Assembly: GCA_964402715.1 (NCBI GenBank)
Contig: CAYODJ010000012.1
Coordinates: 1 to 64,000 of the forward strand
From: CALXOD01 sp964402715
GTDB taxonomy: Bacteria > Verrucomicrobiota > Lentisphaeria > Victivallales > Victivallaceae
Length of the DNA: 64,000 nt
Direction: 5' to 3'
Below are positions 61,787 through 64,000 of the stretch, piece by piece. The translations under genes were made by a program, and so were the position numbers. Position 1 is the first letter of the stretch; the number at the start of each line of letters is the position of its first letter. Under the pieces are notes generated by a model. It had not been told where the DNA came from. It was given only the letters and a program-made list of their open reading frames with translations, and made no database searches.

Positions 61787-64000
61787 ATGATGGAGCGCAT
61801 TGAATTTTCGCCGCTGCCGCAGTGGCGCGATTCTCGCGGCGAGGGAGTCAAACGCAGGATTCATGATTATTTCGGTTTGACGGTCGATCTGGTGTTGACG
61901 AGGGATGTCTACACTGTCTCGGCCGATTTGGAACCGGATGACGTGAACCGTATCGCGTCCCTGCTGGTCAATCCGGTGCTTCAGTGTTATCGGACCAATG
62001 CTTTTCGTTCGGCGAATTACGAAAAACCTCCTCGCTGCGACTTTCTCGTGGCGGTTGGATATCGTCCCGGCGTGACAGACAACGTCGGCCGCACCGCGCG
62101 CACCGCCGTCTCCGACATAATCGGGCGGAAGCTGCGTGATGATGAGCAGATATTCAGTTCAACCGAGTATCTGCTGTACGGAGACGATTTGAGCAGAGAC
62201 GACGTTGAGCGGATCGCGCACGAGCTTCTGCACAATGAACTTATCCAGACGGTGTGCATCCTTTCAGGCGATGATGCCGAACGGAATATTCCAATGAATT
62301 TTCCGACGGTCTCTGGAACCTCGGGTGGCAGGGTGCGTGAATTTTGTCTGGAGGTTTCCGATTCCGAATTGCTTGAAATCAGCCGCAGTGGTGTGCTGGC
62401 GCTGAATTTGGAGGAGATGCACGCCATACAGCAGTATTTCCGCACCCTTAAACGGCGGGAGACATACGGGCTTCCGGCAAATCCGACCGACGTGGAAATG
62501 GAAATTCTGGCTCAAACTTGGAGCGAGCACTGCAAGCATAAGATCTTTAATGCGGTCATCGACTATGTCGACGAGGATGAAGGCAAAACATTCACGGTAG
62601 ACTCGTGTTACAAGAGCTACATCAAGAGGAGCACCGACGAAATCGGACGCAACGTCGATTTCTTGGTGTCCGTGTTTCGGGACAACGCCGGAATAGTGAG
62701 ATTCAACGAGAATCTGGATTTGGTTTTCAAGGTGGAGACGCACAACAGTCCGTCGGCGCTTGATCCATACGGAGGGGCGATGACCGGCATAGTGGGCGTC
62801 AACCGTGATCCGCTCGGCACCGGAAAAGGAGCGGATTTGTTGTTCAACGTCTGGGGATATTGCCTGGGTTCGCCGTTCACGGACGACTCGGATGTGCCGG
62901 AGGGGCTGCTGCACCCGAGACGACTGCGAGACGGTGTGCATCAGGGGGTTATAGACGGCGGCAACCAGAGCGGCATTCCATATGGCAACGGGTGGGAATA
63001 TTTCGATGATCGTTATATCGGGAAGCCGCTGGTCTACTGCGGGACGGTCGGCACGCTTCCGAGACGCATCGCCGGTGAAAACGGCTACGAGAAATCCATT
63101 TCACCGGGAGATCTGATCGTCATGGGCGGCGGTCGGATCGGCAAAGACGGCATACACGGCGCCACTTTCTCCAGCGAGGAGCTCAACGCGGACAGTCCCG
63201 TTCAGGCGGTGCAGATCGGAGATCCTATCACCCAGAAGAAGTTAAGCGATTTCATCTATGAGGCACGGCAGCGTGGATTGTACAGGTTCATCACTGACAA
63301 CGGTGCGGGAGGTCTGTCCTCGAGCGTAGGCGAAATGGCTGAACAATGCGGCGGCTGCCGCCTGGATTTGAGCAAGGCGCCGCTGAAGTACGCAGGACTC
63401 GATCCTTGGGAGATTCTGGTGTCCGAGGCGCAGGAACGCATGAGTTTCGCCGTTCCTCCCCAAAAACTTGCGGCCTTTCTACAGTTGGCATCGGAGCGGG
63501 ATGTGGAAGTGAGCGTGCTCGGGGAATTTACTGACGACGGCAAATTTCATGTCACATATGGCGGCAGGACGGTGGCTATGCTGGACATGGAGTTCATGCA
63601 TAACGGTTTGCCGAGGCTTCATCTCAGGGCGCGATGGAGAAAACCAGTGTTTCCGGAACCGACATTGATGTCGGCGGAGATCGGAGCAGATTTGACGGCC
63701 ATGGCTGCCCGGTTGAATCTCTGCTCGGACGAATACAAGGCGCGGCAGTACGATCATGAGGTCAAGGGACTTAGTGTCGTTAAGCCTTTCGTCGGCAAGC
63801 AGCGTGATGTGGCGTCGGACGCGACGGTGAGCATGATCGAGCCCATGAGCACCGAGGGCGTGATCCTTTCAAGCGGTCTCTTGCCGCGATACAGCGATAT
63901 TGACACATATCACATGGCTGCTTCGGTTGTTGATCTAGCGGTCCGCAGGATTATTGCCGTCGGCGGAAAGCTCGGACATATCGCGGGTCTGGACAATTTC
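61787..64000 (+). CDS. purL: Phosphoribosylformylglycinamidine synthase, N-terminal part
   Basis: The frame is open from ATG 61787 (GGAAGG upstream) to the right edge: 738 codons, incomplete. Residues about 28-190 look like two PurS-type subdomains (LVLTRDVYTVSADL; ALLVNPVLQCYRT; and SSTEYLLYGDDLSRDDVERIA). These are followed by the FGAM synthase signature TWSEHCKHKIF (SEHC 246-249), ETHNSPSALDPYGGAMTGIVGVNRDPLGTG and the GAGGLSSSVGEM motif. This is the long fused PurL type that carries the PurS-like domain. It makes FGAM from FGAR and glutamine in purine synthesis. Whether a PurQ glutaminase domain follows cannot be seen. Confidence 0.93.
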   Translation, partial: MMERIEFSPLPQWRDSRGEGVKRRIHDYFGLTVDLVLTRDVYTVSADLEPDDVNRIASLLVNPVLQCYRTNAFRSANYEKPPRCDFLVAVGYRPGVTDNVGRTARTAVSDIIGRKLRDDEQIFSSTEYLLYGDDLSRDDVERIAHELLHNELIQTVCILSGDDAERNIPMNFPTVSGTSGGRVREFCLEVSDSELLEISRSGVLALNLEEMHAIQQYFRTLKRRETYGLPANPTDVEMEILAQTWSEHCKHKIFNAVIDYVDEDEGKTFTVDSCYKSYIKRSTDEIGRNVDFLVSVFRDNAGIVRFNENLDLVFKVETHNSPSALDPYGGAMTGIVGVNRDPLGTGKGADLLFNVWGYCLGSPFTDDSDVPEGLLHPRRLRDGVHQGVIDGGNQSGIPYGNGWEYFDDRYIGKPLVYCGTVGTLPRRIAGENGYEKSISPGDLIVMGGGRIGKDGIHGATFSSEELNADSPVQAVQIGDPITQKKLSDFIYEARQRGLYRFITDNGAGGLSSSVGEMAEQCGGCRLDLSKAPLKYAGLDPWEILVSEAQERMSFAVPPQKLAAFLQLASERDVEVSVLGEFTDDGKFHVTYGGRTVAMLDMEFMHNGLPRLHLRARWRKPVFPEPTLMSAEIGADLTAMAARLNLCSDEYKARQYDHEVKGLSVVKPFVGKQRDVASDATVSMIEPMSTEGVILSSGLLPRYSDIDTYHMAASVVDLAVRRIIAVGGKLGHIAGLDNF

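Noticed and set aside
1..64000. CRISPR arrays, intact insertion sequences, prophage or toxin-antitoxin modules
   Set aside because: No regularly spaced repeats, transposase or integrase motifs, phage structural genes or recognisable toxin-antitoxin pairs were seen on either strand.

Overview
The window reads as chromosomal DNA of a Gram-negative bacterium with high but uneven G+C. An LPS-type outer membrane is implied by lpxC, a fabZ relative, an lptD homologue, an ADP-heptose epimerase, a heptosyltransferase-family protein and lnt. Linked mcsA-mcsB, efp-epmA, stand-alone LPS genes and a ValRS whose HIGH motif reads TLGH suggest the PVC group (Lentisphaerota/Kiritimatiellota-like). That placement is an inference from gene content, because no rRNA is present. 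There are 55 protein genes that I support, two of them cut by the window edges, and one structural RNA (RNase P RNA). I found no tRNA, rRNA, CRISPR array, prophage or intact insertion sequence.

Layout. 0-5.4 kb: a secreted protein (partial), a lipoprotein, an FprA flavo-diiron protein with its rubredoxin (oxygen/NO detoxification), a macrodomain protein, a ferredoxin-like protein and a ThuA-like protein. 5.4-11.2 kb: pheA with a near-consensus promoter, a cell-wall amidase overlapping thiD, an unknown exported protein and an FMN-dependent oxidoreductase. 11.2-14.5 kb: mreC-mreD-mrdA cell-shape operon. 14.5-18 kb: cobalamin adenosyltransferase, a SIMPL protein and tilS. 18-23.4 kb: rdgB, a lipoprotein, a large MscS-type channel, an orphan MraZ-like protein with a small membrane protein, then rnpB. 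23.5-27.6 kb: phosphoesterase, GT9 and GT2 glycosyltransferases. 27.6-33.4 kb (minus): plsC-like gene, then lptD-hldD-rsmB. 34.3-39.9 kb: lnt with a DUF89 gene, divergent from nadB-pcnB. 40-45.5 kb: Gfo/Idh oxidoreductase, NSS transporter, miaA, and lpxC overlapping a double-domain fabZ. 45.8-51.7 kb (minus): valS, a MetF-like protein with a MetV-like tail, and a flippase-like membrane protein. 52-58.7 kb: an SGNH-fold protein lacking its catalytic residues, efp-epmA, a LOG-family protein and mcsA-mcsB. 59.6-64 kb: a DAPDH/DapB-like dehydrogenase, a GT4 glycosyltransferase and the start of purL.

The genome is organised as small operons with 1-4 base start/stop overlaps, separated by 0.3-0.9 kb gene-free gaps. 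Three gaps hold clearly alignable, diverged copies of one roughly 0.4 kb interspersed element (near 16.2, 26.4 and 58.9-59.3 kb), and at least three others hold probable fragments. This family is the most unusual structure in the window that ordinary gene content does not explain. Other points worth attention are the tandem hot-dog protein next to LpxC, the SGNH protein with three replaced catalytic residues, the MraZ-like protein outside a division cluster, and overlapping divergent promoters between lnt and nadB.
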